Source of the DNA: a virus
Virus record (IMG/VR): IMGVR_UViG_3300030329_003531
Coordinates: 1-36,801 of that record
DNA length: 36,801 nt
Reading direction: 5' to 3' (one strand)
Positions 29,643 through 36,801 of this stretch are shown in pieces; position 1 is the stretch's first letter, and each line of letters begins with the position of its first letter. The notes beneath the pieces are model-generated. The model made no database searches. It was not told where the DNA came from and saw only the letters and a list, made by a program, of their open reading frames with translations. The translations under genes were made by a program, and so were the position numbers.

Positions 29643-29800
29643 TATTCTGTTTCCAATACCTTCATGCCTAAAGCAATTATTCCGCCAATTGCTCCACTAG
29701 CGATTTCATTATGTCCATGAATAATACCTACAATAGATAATGTTCCTAGGACAATGATTGATAAAAAGATTTGTGGTCGTAGTTTTCCAAGCCAATTCAT
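29642..29800 (-). CDS. Small membrane protein with two hydrophobic segments, 52 aa
   Basis: Begins MNWLGKLRPQIFLSIIVLG; membrane helices at about 10-28 and 34-48 (SGAIGGIIALGMKVL), short polar ends. Overlaps the holin-like gene and the nuclease gene by one to four bases. Small two-helix proteins in this position are often holins or antiholins. Confidence 0.75.
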   Translation of the reverse strand: MNWLGKLRPQIFLSIIVLGTLSIVGIIHGHNEIASGAIGGIIALGMKVLETE

Positions 29801-30081
29801 TTGTTACCCCCAAATACTGATCCTGTTAATAAAGCTCCAAAAGATAAATGAAATAATCCTCCACCTTTCAGAGTAAATGGTTCGTGTTGTGATACAAGTT
29901 TCTTTAGATATTCCATTTGGACTAAAGGGTCTTCTATCTCTTGTAAATGTGACATATAATCAGCTAAATCTAATCCCATTCGTGCAAACCCATAGTAAAT
30001 AGGTACAACCATGAAGTCATATATACATATAGTCAAATAAACTATTAAAGCAGTCCATCGCCATTTATGTATTGCCGTCAT
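29797..30081 (-). CDS. Holin-like membrane protein, 94 aa
   Basis: Membrane helix at 11-31 (TALIVYLTICIYDFMVVPIYY) and a second at about 74-90 (GLFHLSFGALLTGSVFG), with a polar stretch between. The form FTLKGGGLFHLSFG resembles holins of gene-transfer-agent or marine phage type as I recall them. Placed in a cluster of four overlapping membrane genes. No endolysin is recognised nearby. Confidence 0.65.
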   Translation of the reverse strand: MTAIHKWRWTALIVYLTICIYDFMVVPIYYGFARMGLDLADYMSHLQEIEDPLVQMEYLKKLVSQHEPFTLKGGGLFHLSFGALLTGSVFGGNK

Positions 30082-30239
30082 TATTTGTTGCCTTTAAATA
30101 TATCTTTTATATCATCAAATTTATTTAATGTTTTATCTTCTAATCCACTATGTTTAAACCAATATTGCAATAAATATGAAACAGTTGCAGTCATAATTAT
30201 TGTACCTATACCAAATTTGATTTTTGCCTTTTTATTCAT
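30081..30239 (-). CDS. Single-pass membrane protein, 52 aa
   Basis: Starts MNKKAKIKFGIGTIIMTATV; one membrane helix at about 9-26, then a charged helical tail (LEDKTLNKFDDIKDIFKG). The positive N-terminus predicts an N-in orientation. The TAATG overlap links it to the holin-like gene, so a spanin- or holin-partner role is possible. Confidence 0.7.
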   Translation of the reverse strand: MNKKAKIKFGIGTIIMTATVSYLLQYWFKHSGLEDKTLNKFDDIKDIFKGNK

Positions 30240-30244
30240 AATTA

Positions 30245-31561
30245 TTAATTAACTGTTGTTGGCTCTGCTATAGTTACCTCAACATTCCCTGTTACATTCC
30301 AAACGGAAGCAGTTACTGTAGTGGCAACTGTAAATTCTTTAGAGTCAAAACCATTGCCTTGCCCTACTTCGTTTAATTGTATGGTAAGTGTTCCAATATC
30401 CATTTGCCTTAATGTACATGAACCACCTTTAGTCCATAGATTAGATAGTATAAGTTTATCTACTTTTCCGTTCACTGCTGAATTAGGAGCATCTATCCAT
30501 ATTCTGTCGTATGTACCACCTTTTGTTACCATAGCTTGTGCTTGATGATGACCACCACCTATTGCTCTCATTCGTGCAGTACCTGCCGTTTGAGAAATAG
30601 ATTGTCCGTCACTAGCATTACCAATAATATTAATCGTATGTGCATTTATATCTGAAAAATCTAAAGATTTACACCTAGACTTTTCAAAAATTAATTCACC
30701 GATTTCTAATCTTGTAGCAGTACCACCACTTACATCAGTACCTTCAACTAATACTGCTTCTGTTTTACCACTTGGTAAAGTTGATGAAGTGTAAGCCGTA
30801 CCTATTGTCACATCATATATTCCTATTTCAGACACAGGGGTTGAAGCTAAAACAATTCGCAAAGTGTTATCTTGTTTGTTTTCTTTTCTAAACATCATAG
30901 CTGATTCAAGGGTTTCAGAAGGTATATTGTTAGGTGCCGCATATATTCCTGCATCACCATTAGTGAAATTTCTTTCAGCTAATATAGTTTCGTTTACCAC
31001 TACACCACCACCAACAGAACCACCTACTGTCAATAAACCTAATGCCATCTGAGGACTAAATCCCATAGCACGAAGTAATGTGTACGGACTTTTAGCTATG
31101 TTAAATGCTGTTCGCCACTTCTTACTTTCGCTGTTAAGGTATTCTATTTTTTCAAATAACCAATCTCGCCATAATCGTAGTTTTTTATATGTTTTAATTG
31201 GGGCATTATAAATTGCTTTAGGGCTTGATTTAATAGCTTTAAATAATTTGCCTATACTTCTTATATGTATAATCAAACCTAATACAATTAAACCACTTGA
31301 TATACCATAGTTGTAGTATTGCAATGATTGCCACCATTGTACATCAACATACAATGTTTCTAGATTATAAATTCCATATTGTAAATTAGGGAAATACTGT
31401 GCTATATATGGTGTTGGATTTATATAACTAGCAAATGCTAATATAGAACCAATACTGATAGTGGCTATAGTAAAGGTATTTAAGATAAATTTTCCAAAAC
31501 CTTTTAATATTTTTTTTAAATTAGGCTTTTTAAATGTAGGTAATTTTATTTTCATATTCAT
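30245..31561 (-). CDS. Large membrane-anchored protein with beta-rich C-terminal domain, 438 aa
   Basis: Basic N-terminus (KLPTFKKPNLKKILKGFGK), membrane helices at about 24-46 and 86-100, a basic amphipathic region (101-165), and a third hydrophobic segment near 170-190. From about 195 on it becomes a Gly/Thr-rich beta domain resembling virion proteins (LRIVLASTPVSEIGIYDVTIG). The combination is unusual. It could be a virion membrane-penetration protein or a lysis factor. ATGA overlap with the upstream small gene. Confidence 0.65.
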   Translation of the reverse strand: MNMKIKLPTFKKPNLKKILKGFGKFILNTFTIATISIGSILAFASYINPTPYIAQYFPNLQYGIYNLETLYVDVQWWQSLQYYNYGISSGLIVLGLIIHIRSIGKLFKAIKSSPKAIYNAPIKTYKKLRLWRDWLFEKIEYLNSESKKWRTAFNIAKSPYTLLRAMGFSPQMALGLLTVGGSVGGGVVVNETILAERNFTNGDAGIYAAPNNIPSETLESAMMFRKENKQDNTLRIVLASTPVSEIGIYDVTIGTAYTSSTLPSGKTEAVLVEGTDVSGGTATRLEIGELIFEKSRCKSLDFSDINAHTINIIGNASDGQSISQTAGTARMRAIGGGHHQAQAMVTKGGTYDRIWIDAPNSAVNGKVDKLILSNLWTKGGSCTLRQMDIGTLTIQLNEVGQGNGFDSKEFTVATTVTASVWNVTGNVEVTIAEPTTVN

Positions 31562-31743
31562 AATATATACCCTATTATAATAATAATTACAAGTATCAAC
31601 GATACGATAAACATTGTACCACGAATCTTTCCTAAAGATTTATTAAAGTGATTATTCATATCTATTAATCGAAGTTTGGTTGTGTTGATATGTTTTTCTA
31701 AATTCTCAAGGTCGTGTTCAGTAATTTCTTTTTTTTCTTTCAT
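31558..31743 (-). CDS. Coiled-coil protein with C-terminal membrane helix, 61 aa
   Basis: Residues 1-40 are charged and helical (EKKEITEHDLENLEKHI), residues 42-60 a membrane helix (TMFIVSLILVIIIIIGYIL) at the very C-terminus. Tail-anchored topology. First gene of the membrane cluster after a hairpin region. Possibly a lysis accessory protein. Confidence 0.7.
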   Translation of the reverse strand: MKEKKEITEHDLENLEKHINTTKLRLIDMNNHFNKSLGKIRGTMFIVSLILVIIIIIGYIL

Positions 31744-31766
31744 AATTAAATCCTTTAGATAGGATT

Positions 31767-31807
31767 GGACTTCTATAAAATGAAGGCAACAAACATTATA
31801 GAAGCCC
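31767..31807 (-). other. Long intergenic hairpin
   Basis: GGGCTTCTATAA and TTATAGAAGTCC pair over 12 bp (one G-U) around a 17-base loop between the fibre block and the membrane block. No T run follows, so it is a processing or pausing element more than an intrinsic terminator. Confidence 0.6.
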
Positions 31808-31822
31808 TTTTCCTACAATCCG

Positions 31823-31836
31823 AATTGCGAACAATT
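31823..31836 (-). other. UUCG tetraloop hairpin after a fibre gene
   Basis: AATTG-TTCG-CAATT on the minus strand, a 5-bp stem with a TTCG loop, 12 bases past the stop of the 225-residue gene. Together with the larger hairpin it marks the boundary of the fibre genes. Confidence 0.55.
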
Positions 31837-31847
31837 TGGATATTTCA

Positions 31848-32525
31848 TTATGCTGTGTATATTTCTCTAACACTGATTGCCGCATCTAAAGTACAAGAAC
31901 CACTACCACCACCTTCTACAGTTAATTTAAAATCTTTAGAAGATGTTGCGGGGTTACTAACTGTTTGATTAAAAATTATTCTATTTTGTCCTGCCGCAAC
32001 TTGCCCCGATGATCTAGTTTCTGTTTCTATAACTGAGCCGTCAAAATATAATTTAAATGTACCTGTTAAACTTGAATGACCTGCCCTAATTGCAATAACT
32101 GCACTAGCTACATAATAACGACCTGCACCACCCGCAGTTATGCTTAATGCCGCCCCAAAATCTTTTTCGCCACTATCACTACTCATGTCGTAACTTTGCC
32201 CTGTATTTAATTCTACAATTTGACCTACTGTCAAAACATCTGATGATAAAGCTAACCTAGTTGCTGAACCACCTGTATTTCTAAAATACAAACCATCTGA
32301 TTTAAAATAAATAGTACCATGTCCACTCGCAGGAGCTGAAGGGTCTGAACCTTGATGATCAAATGTCATAGTATCAACATCTGCTAATGCTGACGAACCA
32401 TCACCTGCCGCCCCCGAATGTGTATGCCCACTTAAAGCATCAAATTGATCTTTAACATGAGCATTCATGATTGTATGTGTTATTAATTCACCACTTGACC
32501 AATCTCTTGGTGTACTCCATGCCAT
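31848..32525 (-). CDS. Tail fibre-like protein, 225 aa
   Basis: N-terminal 90 residues (MAWSTPRDWSSGELITHTIM, HTHSGAAGDGSSAL, GSDPSAPASGHGTIYFKSDG) are shared with the next gene. The C-terminal half is a jelly-roll-like beta domain (VGQIVELNTGQSYDMSS, TFKLYFDGSVIET). Typical of receptor-binding or adaptor proteins of marine phages. It ends the fibre block before the hairpins. Confidence 0.65.
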   Translation of the reverse strand: MAWSTPRDWSSGELITHTIMNAHVKDQFDALSGHTHSGAAGDGSSALADVDTMTFDHQGSDPSAPASGHGTIYFKSDGLYFRNTGGSATRLALSSDVLTVGQIVELNTGQSYDMSSDSGEKDFGAALSITAGGAGRYYVASAVIAIRAGHSSLTGTFKLYFDGSVIETETRSSGQVAAGQNRIIFNQTVSNPATSSKDFKLTVEGGGSGSCTLDAAISVREIYTA

Positions 32526-32536
32526 AATTTATTCCT

Positions 32537-32821
32537 TTAAGCAGTCAAAACTTGTACTGCACTACCACCCGCTTGTCTAATAAATACCCCACCACTTTTT
32601 ACATATAATGTACCATGATTTGCACTTGGTGCCGAAGGGTCACTTCCTTGATGATCGCAAGTAATAGTATCTAAGTTATCTAATCCACTACTACCAAAAC
32701 CACTTGCCCCTGTATGAGTATGACTACCTAATACATCAAAATTTGCTTTGATATAAGTGTCACACCATGCTTCTGTTATTTGTGTTCCTACATCTACATA
32801 AGGTACATCTGTCCATGCCAT
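32537..32821 (-). CDS. Short fibre paralogue, 94 aa
   Basis: Consists only of the N-terminal module of the neighbouring 225-residue protein: MAWTDVPYVDVGTQITEAW, HTHTGASGFGSSGLDNLDT, GSDPSAPSANHGTLYVKSGG and a GGSA ending. Either a duplicate lacking the C-terminal domain or a separate adaptor. Ribosome site is weak (AATTATG overlap). Confidence 0.65.
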   Translation of the reverse strand: MAWTDVPYVDVGTQITEAWCDTYIKANFDVLGSHTHTGASGFGSSGLDNLDTITCDHQGSDPSAPSANHGTLYVKSGGVFIRQAGGSAVQVLTA

Positions 32822-32823
32822 AA

Positions 32824-34401
32824 TTAATATCCTATATATGTTTCGCTTTCTAATAAACTAACCCCAAGTACCCAAAATTTAGTCAATGAGCCTACAGGGG
32901 ATAGTGTAAATTGTACTGTATGATTGTCTTTATTTGCAACAAAATGACTTATAGATTCAATAAAAAAATCTTTATCAGTTGCCATTAATCCTGTTTTGGT
33001 ATGAGCATCTAAAGTTACCCTATCTGATATATCTAAAGTTTGTATCGCACTTAATGTAGTATCATTTCTATTTGCGGGTATTGTAACTTTTAGCATTTGT
33101 AATGGGTCTTTATATCTAACAAGATTATATTGACACCACCTAAATGCTTCTTCACTATTTGGTACAAATGGGGCATCACCTTGATGTACTCTTTTACCAA
33201 ATGCAGTTTCGCTTGTACTGTCACTTGCAGTTATTTGTGTCATATCTGTTGATCTAGTTACTGTTGCTCTTGCTTGTAATTTAGTTATATATACTGTATT
33301 AGCATTCCCGTTTGTTAATTTGATATCCATGAAATTAGATGTTTTTGTGTTTACTATAGTTAAATCGCTTGTAGCATTAGTTCCGCTTCCGTCAGCAGAT
33401 GTGTTTGCTAAAACATCAGTTGTTACCGCAGTTGTTGTCCAAGCATTAATACTATCAGCACTTGTATATAATGTTTGTGTTGTATCGCTTGTCAATTGTG
33501 GAAAAGAAGCTCTGTATGTTCTACTTTGTCCTGCGGGTATTGCAGGGGAATCTGAACCTTTTTCTGCATGAATCCAAACTATATCAGCATCATCATCAGT
33601 ACTATAAAATTTTACATCAACAGTAACTTCATTAAAAATATTTGCCAAATTATCTTCTTGCTCAATTAAATTAAAACTAAAATTACTTGTACTAGAAGCA
33701 TCTGATAATGTTGCTTGTGATGTTGTTGCATTACTGTCAATTAACCTAGCTTGTCTTTTTTCGTATTTAATTTTTCCATCTTTTGTTTCACTTATAAATC
33801 CATTTTCGCTTTTTTCAACCATTCTTAAAGCATCAATAGTTTTAGTATTTTGAGGTATTGTAAATCTAGTTATAGTTGTATTACCTTCATCTAAATCTCT
33901 ATCACCTGCACCCCAACCTGCCGCATCTAAAATATCGCCTATAGCTTGGTCAGTTCGTCTATTTGTTTGCGGGGCAACTTTGATTGTTTTTTTATTTAAA
34001 AATGCTAATGCTCCAACCGCAGTCAATATAGCAATATTATTACCTTGCATATCGGGAAATGGAACTACTGATTCTAAATAACCAACCCATTGATCTTGAT
34101 TAAAAGATACAGGAAATGTGTAAGGAAAACTGCCACCACCCATTTGTAATTTGACTTTACGAGAAGGCAATATGCTTCCAAATAAAGCTGAATCACTATT
34201 AAATGAACTGAAAATATTTGTAGTGTTTTTCAAAACAACTTTCAATATTCCACTAACAGATGAGCCTGTTAAATTATTTGCTAAATCTCTACCTCGTTCC
34301 CATTCAATATTTTGTATATAAGAAGTAAGGTTTTCATTGGAATCTGCATAATCGCCATCATTATTCCAATCTACATATAAATTGTAATTAGTACTAGCCA
34401 T
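32824..34401 (-). CDS. Tail hub-like/distal tail protein, 525 aa
   Basis: Starts MASTNYNLYVDWNNDGDYAD, then LTSYIQNIEWERGRDLANNL, VSGILKVVLKNTTNIFSSF and, near residue 80, LPSRKVKLQMGG, a beta-rich domain like those in baseplate hub or distal tail proteins. The middle has RFTIPQNTKTIDALRMVEKSEN, resembling hub domains that contact the tail tip. Length and place among the fibre genes support a tail-tip structural role. No enzymatic motif. Confidence 0.65.
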   Translation of the reverse strand: MASTNYNLYVDWNNDGDYADSNENLTSYIQNIEWERGRDLANNLTGSSVSGILKVVLKNTTNIFSSFNSDSALFGSILPSRKVKLQMGGGSFPYTFPVSFNQDQWVGYLESVVPFPDMQGNNIAILTAVGALAFLNKKTIKVAPQTNRRTDQAIGDILDAAGWGAGDRDLDEGNTTITRFTIPQNTKTIDALRMVEKSENGFISETKDGKIKYEKRQARLIDSNATTSQATLSDASSTSNFSFNLIEQEDNLANIFNEVTVDVKFYSTDDDADIVWIHAEKGSDSPAIPAGQSRTYRASFPQLTSDTTQTLYTSADSINAWTTTAVTTDVLANTSADGSGTNATSDLTIVNTKTSNFMDIKLTNGNANTVYITKLQARATVTRSTDMTQITASDSTSETAFGKRVHQGDAPFVPNSEEAFRWCQYNLVRYKDPLQMLKVTIPANRNDTTLSAIQTLDISDRVTLDAHTKTGLMATDKDFFIESISHFVANKDNHTVQFTLSPVGSLTKFWVLGVSLLESETYIGY

Positions 34402-34409
34402 TTATTCCC

Positions 34410-34733
34410 TTATGGTTTTGTATATTTATCTTTTATTGCTTTTACTTTAGCTTTCCAATCATCAATATCTTTATAAATCATATCTAATTGGTCACCCCAA
34501 TCCCCAAGTTGTGTAGTGTATGCTTCTTTTCTTATCTCTTTATAATCAGCATGGCTACCACCATCATTAACAATTGCATCTCTATCTTCTTGTTCTTTAT
34601 CATTTGTTGCCCATATATCTATTTGAGCATTATATTCGGAATCAGATAATTTAATTCTTGCCCCATTAACTACTTTAAATATTTCGCTATGTTCGTTTTT
34701 TAATCTTGTTTTATGCTCTTCTAAAGTTGCCAT
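34410..34733 (-). CDS. Tail fibre assembly/chaperone-like protein, 107 aa
   Basis: Charged helical protein; the C-terminal half reads KEIRKEAYTTQLGDWGDQLD, MIYKDIDDWKAKVKAIKDKY, which resembles the conserved ends of phage XkdW/tail-fibre assembly proteins (R-x-x-x-Y ... DQLD-x-x-YKD ... W). Located next to the fibre genes. The family call is by this pattern only. Confidence 0.6.
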   Translation of the reverse strand: MATLEEHKTRLKNEHSEIFKVVNGARIKLSDSEYNAQIDIWATNDKEQEDRDAIVNDGGSHADYKEIRKEAYTTQLGDWGDQLDMIYKDIDDWKAKVKAIKDKYTKP

Positions 34734-34742
34734 TATTACTCC

Positions 34743-35303
34743 TTATGCCATTCCATAAATAAAAAAAGTACCATTTGAGATATTCCCACTTGCACAATGG
34801 ACACGAACTCCGTCAAATGGGGTATTGCCAATTAATTGATGTGTTCGTTCATGCCACCAATCATCACCCGCACTTCCGTAATAAGTACCGACACCACTTG
34901 TTAAAATTCTGCCCCAATCAGTAGGCATATGTGTGGGATTTGCTATATAAGAAATTACAAATGAATTTGTTTGCCTTGTAGCATCTGTTCCTGTTTCGTC
35001 TGCAGTGATATCAAAATACCCACCAACTGTTTGATTAGTCATTGTGTTTTGATTTGCTGAAGTGTTTGAACCCCTTTGCCCCATATAATCTAAAGTAGTA
35101 GTTACATCTGAGCCACTTGCTCTTCTCATTATTCTAATAGCCGTACTTGCATCATCAGTAGTTACATCAACTCCTATCAAATAATGCCAATCAAAATCGC
35201 CTTTAAAAACACCATCAAATGTAACTTCACTTACTGCTGATGTTACATCATACTTGCGAAGTAAAACAGGTCTGCCATTATTTCCTTTACCATAATAACT
35301 CAT
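34743..35303 (-). CDS. Fibre module protein, 186 aa
   Basis: Single copy of a module also found twice in the next gene: YDVTSAVSEVTFDGVFKGD near the start, WHYLIGVDVTTDDASTAI, and the ending DGVRVHCASGNISNGTFFIYG. Such beta modules with terminal FxxGxVRVxxSGNxxxGT are typical of receptor-binding proteins on marine phages. I use ATG 35303, which overlaps the previous stop (ATGA), not the longer in-frame extension. Confidence 0.65.
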   Translation of the reverse strand: MSYYGKGNNGRPVLLRKYDVTSAVSEVTFDGVFKGDFDWHYLIGVDVTTDDASTAIRIMRRASGSDVTTTLDYMGQRGSNTSANQNTMTNQTVGGYFDITADETGTDATRQTNSFVISYIANPTHMPTDWGRILTSGVGTYYGSAGDDWWHERTHQLIGNTPFDGVRVHCASGNISNGTFFIYGMA

Positions 35304-36475
35304 CTTTGCAACCCCAATATTGTAATTGTACCTTCTTCCCAATTCCCACTACTCCATGCAAACCTTACACCACCCATTGCAGTAGTTTCATCAAATAACA
35401 TTTGTCCTGCCATAAATCTTGTCATTTCATTTCTTCCTGTAACAGATGACCTTTGATGTATAGACCGAAATCTAATTTGTTTGCCTAAATTAGCACTGTT
35501 AGGATTATCACACCAAGCATACAAGTGTCCGCATTCATCATTATCAGAACCAACATTGTACATAATATTAGGATTGTTTTGATTATTAGTAAGTGCAGTT
35601 GAACTTGTGCCATTTGCGTCCATTTTTCTATAACCCTTCCAATAATCACTAGTTGTACTCTCAACTGTTCCGTCTGTTTGAATCCAAAACATTTGCAAAT
35701 TTTTATCATCAGTTGCAGGTCTGCAATTAGTTAAATAAAAATAATATCTATCATAAGCACTTGTAAATATATCTGTGAAATCAATAGATGATTCACCACC
35801 AACTGAAGTGTATTTGCCTACTTCAACCATGCCTTTCCCACTTCTAATTTGACCAATATATTTTGGTTTAACATAATTTACAGAAGGCAAAGTTTGTTTT
35901 AAAGATAATACAGAAGGTGTAGTTTCGGGATATTTATATATCCTTATATTTGCTTGATTCATAGTTGCACTTGCTTGTGTATCGTTAAATTTAATTCCGT
36001 CCATTGCAGTTGCATCTGAATAGCTAGTATTCATCTGTAGCATTAATGCTTCGCCTACAGGATACCACCCTATAGATTCCCCCCACATATATTTTTCATT
36101 AGTAGTTTTAGGAACAAAAAATGTTGAAAAACCACCTGTTTCTAATTCATCTTCACCACCACCATGACCTGCTAAAAAAGTACCCCAAGAATAATTGTCA
36201 GTAGTATTTACATCTGAATTTGCATATCTTGAAGAATTAACAGAAACATATTGTGTTGACCTATTATGTGTACCATTATCATCTGAGCCACCATTTCTAT
36301 ATGTATATCCAATTCCCCCAATATCTTTACTTCCTAAATAATGTGCTACTTCTGTAAAGTACATAGAATTAGTATCAAATATACTATCATAAGTAACACT
36401 TGAAGTTGCTGAACTTATGTCTGAAGATGCAATTATTTTTAACCCTTCTCTTGGGTCTGTTCCTATATAATTCAT
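35300..36475 (-). CDS. Two-module fibre protein, 391 aa
   Basis: Two tandem copies of the fibre module: residues 1-195 (SSDISSATSSVTYDSIFDTN, ending DGIKFNDTQASATM-like) and about 200-391 (YTSVGGESSIDFTDIFTSAY, ending GGVRFAWSSGNWEEGTITIL). A third copy is the next gene. I use ATG 36475, with AGGAG seven bases upstream; an in-frame start 12 codons earlier overlaps the junction gene. Probably a surface-exposed receptor-binding protein. Confidence 0.7.
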   Translation of the reverse strand: MNYIGTDPREGLKIIASSDISSATSSVTYDSIFDTNSMYFTEVAHYLGSKDIGGIGYTYRNGGSDDNGTHNRSTQYVSVNSSRYANSDVNTTDNYSWGTFLAGHGGGEDELETGGFSTFFVPKTTNEKYMWGESIGWYPVGEALMLQMNTSYSDATAMDGIKFNDTQASATMNQANIRIYKYPETTPSVLSLKQTLPSVNYVKPKYIGQIRSGKGMVEVGKYTSVGGESSIDFTDIFTSAYDRYYFYLTNCRPATDDKNLQMFWIQTDGTVESTTSDYWKGYRKMDANGTSSTALTNNQNNPNIMYNVGSDNDECGHLYAWCDNPNSANLGKQIRFRSIHQRSSVTGRNEMTRFMAGQMLFDETTAMGGVRFAWSSGNWEEGTITILGLQR

Positions 36476-36486
36476 ATTAACTCCTA

Positions 36487-36801
36487 TTACGCATCGTTGA
36501 ATACTTCCCAAGATGCAAACACATTTAAGTCATTATCTGATGCTCCACCAAATCCCGACATTGTATCACCTTCTACCAAATAAATTGGATTGTCTATAAC
36601 TTGAATTGTTGTATTCGCAGGAATAGCTACACCGCTTAACAAACTTGGGGTAGCAGTTGAATCATTATCATGTGAAGCCCCTGTTAATGCCCCAATACTA
36701 CCAAAAGTAATAGTGAACACTTCGTCTGTTGCTTGTGTATTACAAACATAAAGTGAATTTAATTTTAATGAATATTCTGATGATACAGTTAATAAAACTG
36801 C
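36487..36801 (-). CDS. Virion-associated protein, C-terminal part (gene crosses the circular junction)
   Basis: Reads in from the window edge and ends at TAA 36487. On the circle it joins the start at 161 to give 132 residues. The visible part is beta-rich: VFTITFGSIGALTGAS, LLSGVAIPANTTIQVID, YLVEGDTMSGFGG. The bases 36725-36801 duplicate positions 1-77. The ending overlaps nothing and is 11 bases before the two-module fibre gene. Confidence 0.8.
   Translation of the reverse strand, partial: AVLLTVSSEYSLKLNSLYVCNTQATDEVFTITFGSIGALTGASHDNDSTATPSLLSGVAIPANTTIQVIDNPIYLVEGDTMSGFGGASDNDLNVFASWEVFNDA
36725..36801. repeat. Terminal direct repeat, right copy
   Basis: Identical to positions 1-77; see the left copy. 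Unique genome length is therefore about 36,724 bp. Confidence 0.95.

Noticed and set aside
31823-31836. Intrinsic terminator at the UUCG hairpin
   Set aside because: No T run follows on the minus strand; kept only as a hairpin.
1-36801. Alternative genetic code (reassigned stop)
   Set aside because: Core genes (terminase, portal, capsid, methyltransferase, helicase) are full length under the standard bacterial code, with TAA, TAG and TGA not read through.

Overview
This window is the genome of a tailed, siphovirus-like phage, almost certainly complete. The first 77 bases are repeated exactly as the last 77, and one gene (132 codons plus stop) reads without interruption across the join, so the molecule is a circle of about 36,724 bp, or a circularly permuted genome assembled as one. 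The DNA is strongly AT-rich (about two thirds A+T by eye). Genes are packed with ATGA/TAATG overlaps, Shine-Dalgarno sites are AAGGAG-like, and promoters follow one pattern: TTTACA, 17 bp, TATAAT. With the UV-damage glycosylase and the fibre types, this suggests a phage of AT-rich, probably marine, bacterioplankton. The host is inference. I see no integrase, lysogeny repressor, DNA polymerase or recognisable endolysin.

Layout on the minus strand, in transcription order. The early/replication block (27427 to 20472) holds a zinc-finger/HTH regulator, coiled-coil proteins, a RepA-type hexameric helicase, a noncoding stretch with a tRNA-like gene, a pyrimidine-dimer glycosylase, an AT-rich palindromic region with a DnaA-like box, and an array of 20-bp tandem repeats (iteron-like). 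Next come a PP-loop (asparagine synthetase-like) enzyme, a PD-(D/E)XK nuclease and small proteins (20129 to 17737). A DNA-modification operon follows (17635 to 15302): ParB-like protein, C5-cytosine methyltransferase, CmoA-like enzyme. After it are terminase small and large subunits, portal-MuF, prohead protease, HK97 capsid, head decoration, connectors, tail terminator, tail tubes, frameshifted tail chaperones, tape measure and fibres (15270 to 1). The late block continues through the junction (36801 to 28945) with fibres, a hub-like protein, membrane/lysis-type proteins and a staphylococcal-type nuclease. Only two genes are on the plus strand: an archaemetzincin-like protease and a RusA resolvase (27724 to 28979), driven from a divergent promoter.

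The most striking find is the modification operon. The gene after the cytosine methyltransferase is a clear CmoA relative. CmoA makes carboxy-S-adenosylmethionine (Cx-SAM) from SAM and prephenate. The methyltransferase has Arg in place of the conserved Asn of motif X (IGRAVPP instead of IGNAVPP). From memory, changing the equivalent Asn to Lys or Arg in an engineered CpG methyltransferase lets it use Cx-SAM and write 5-carboxymethylcytosine. The pair therefore looks like a natural DNA carboxymethylation system, with the ParB-like protein as a partner and the PP-loop enzyme as a possible further modifier. This is inference from sequence, but it is specific and testable.
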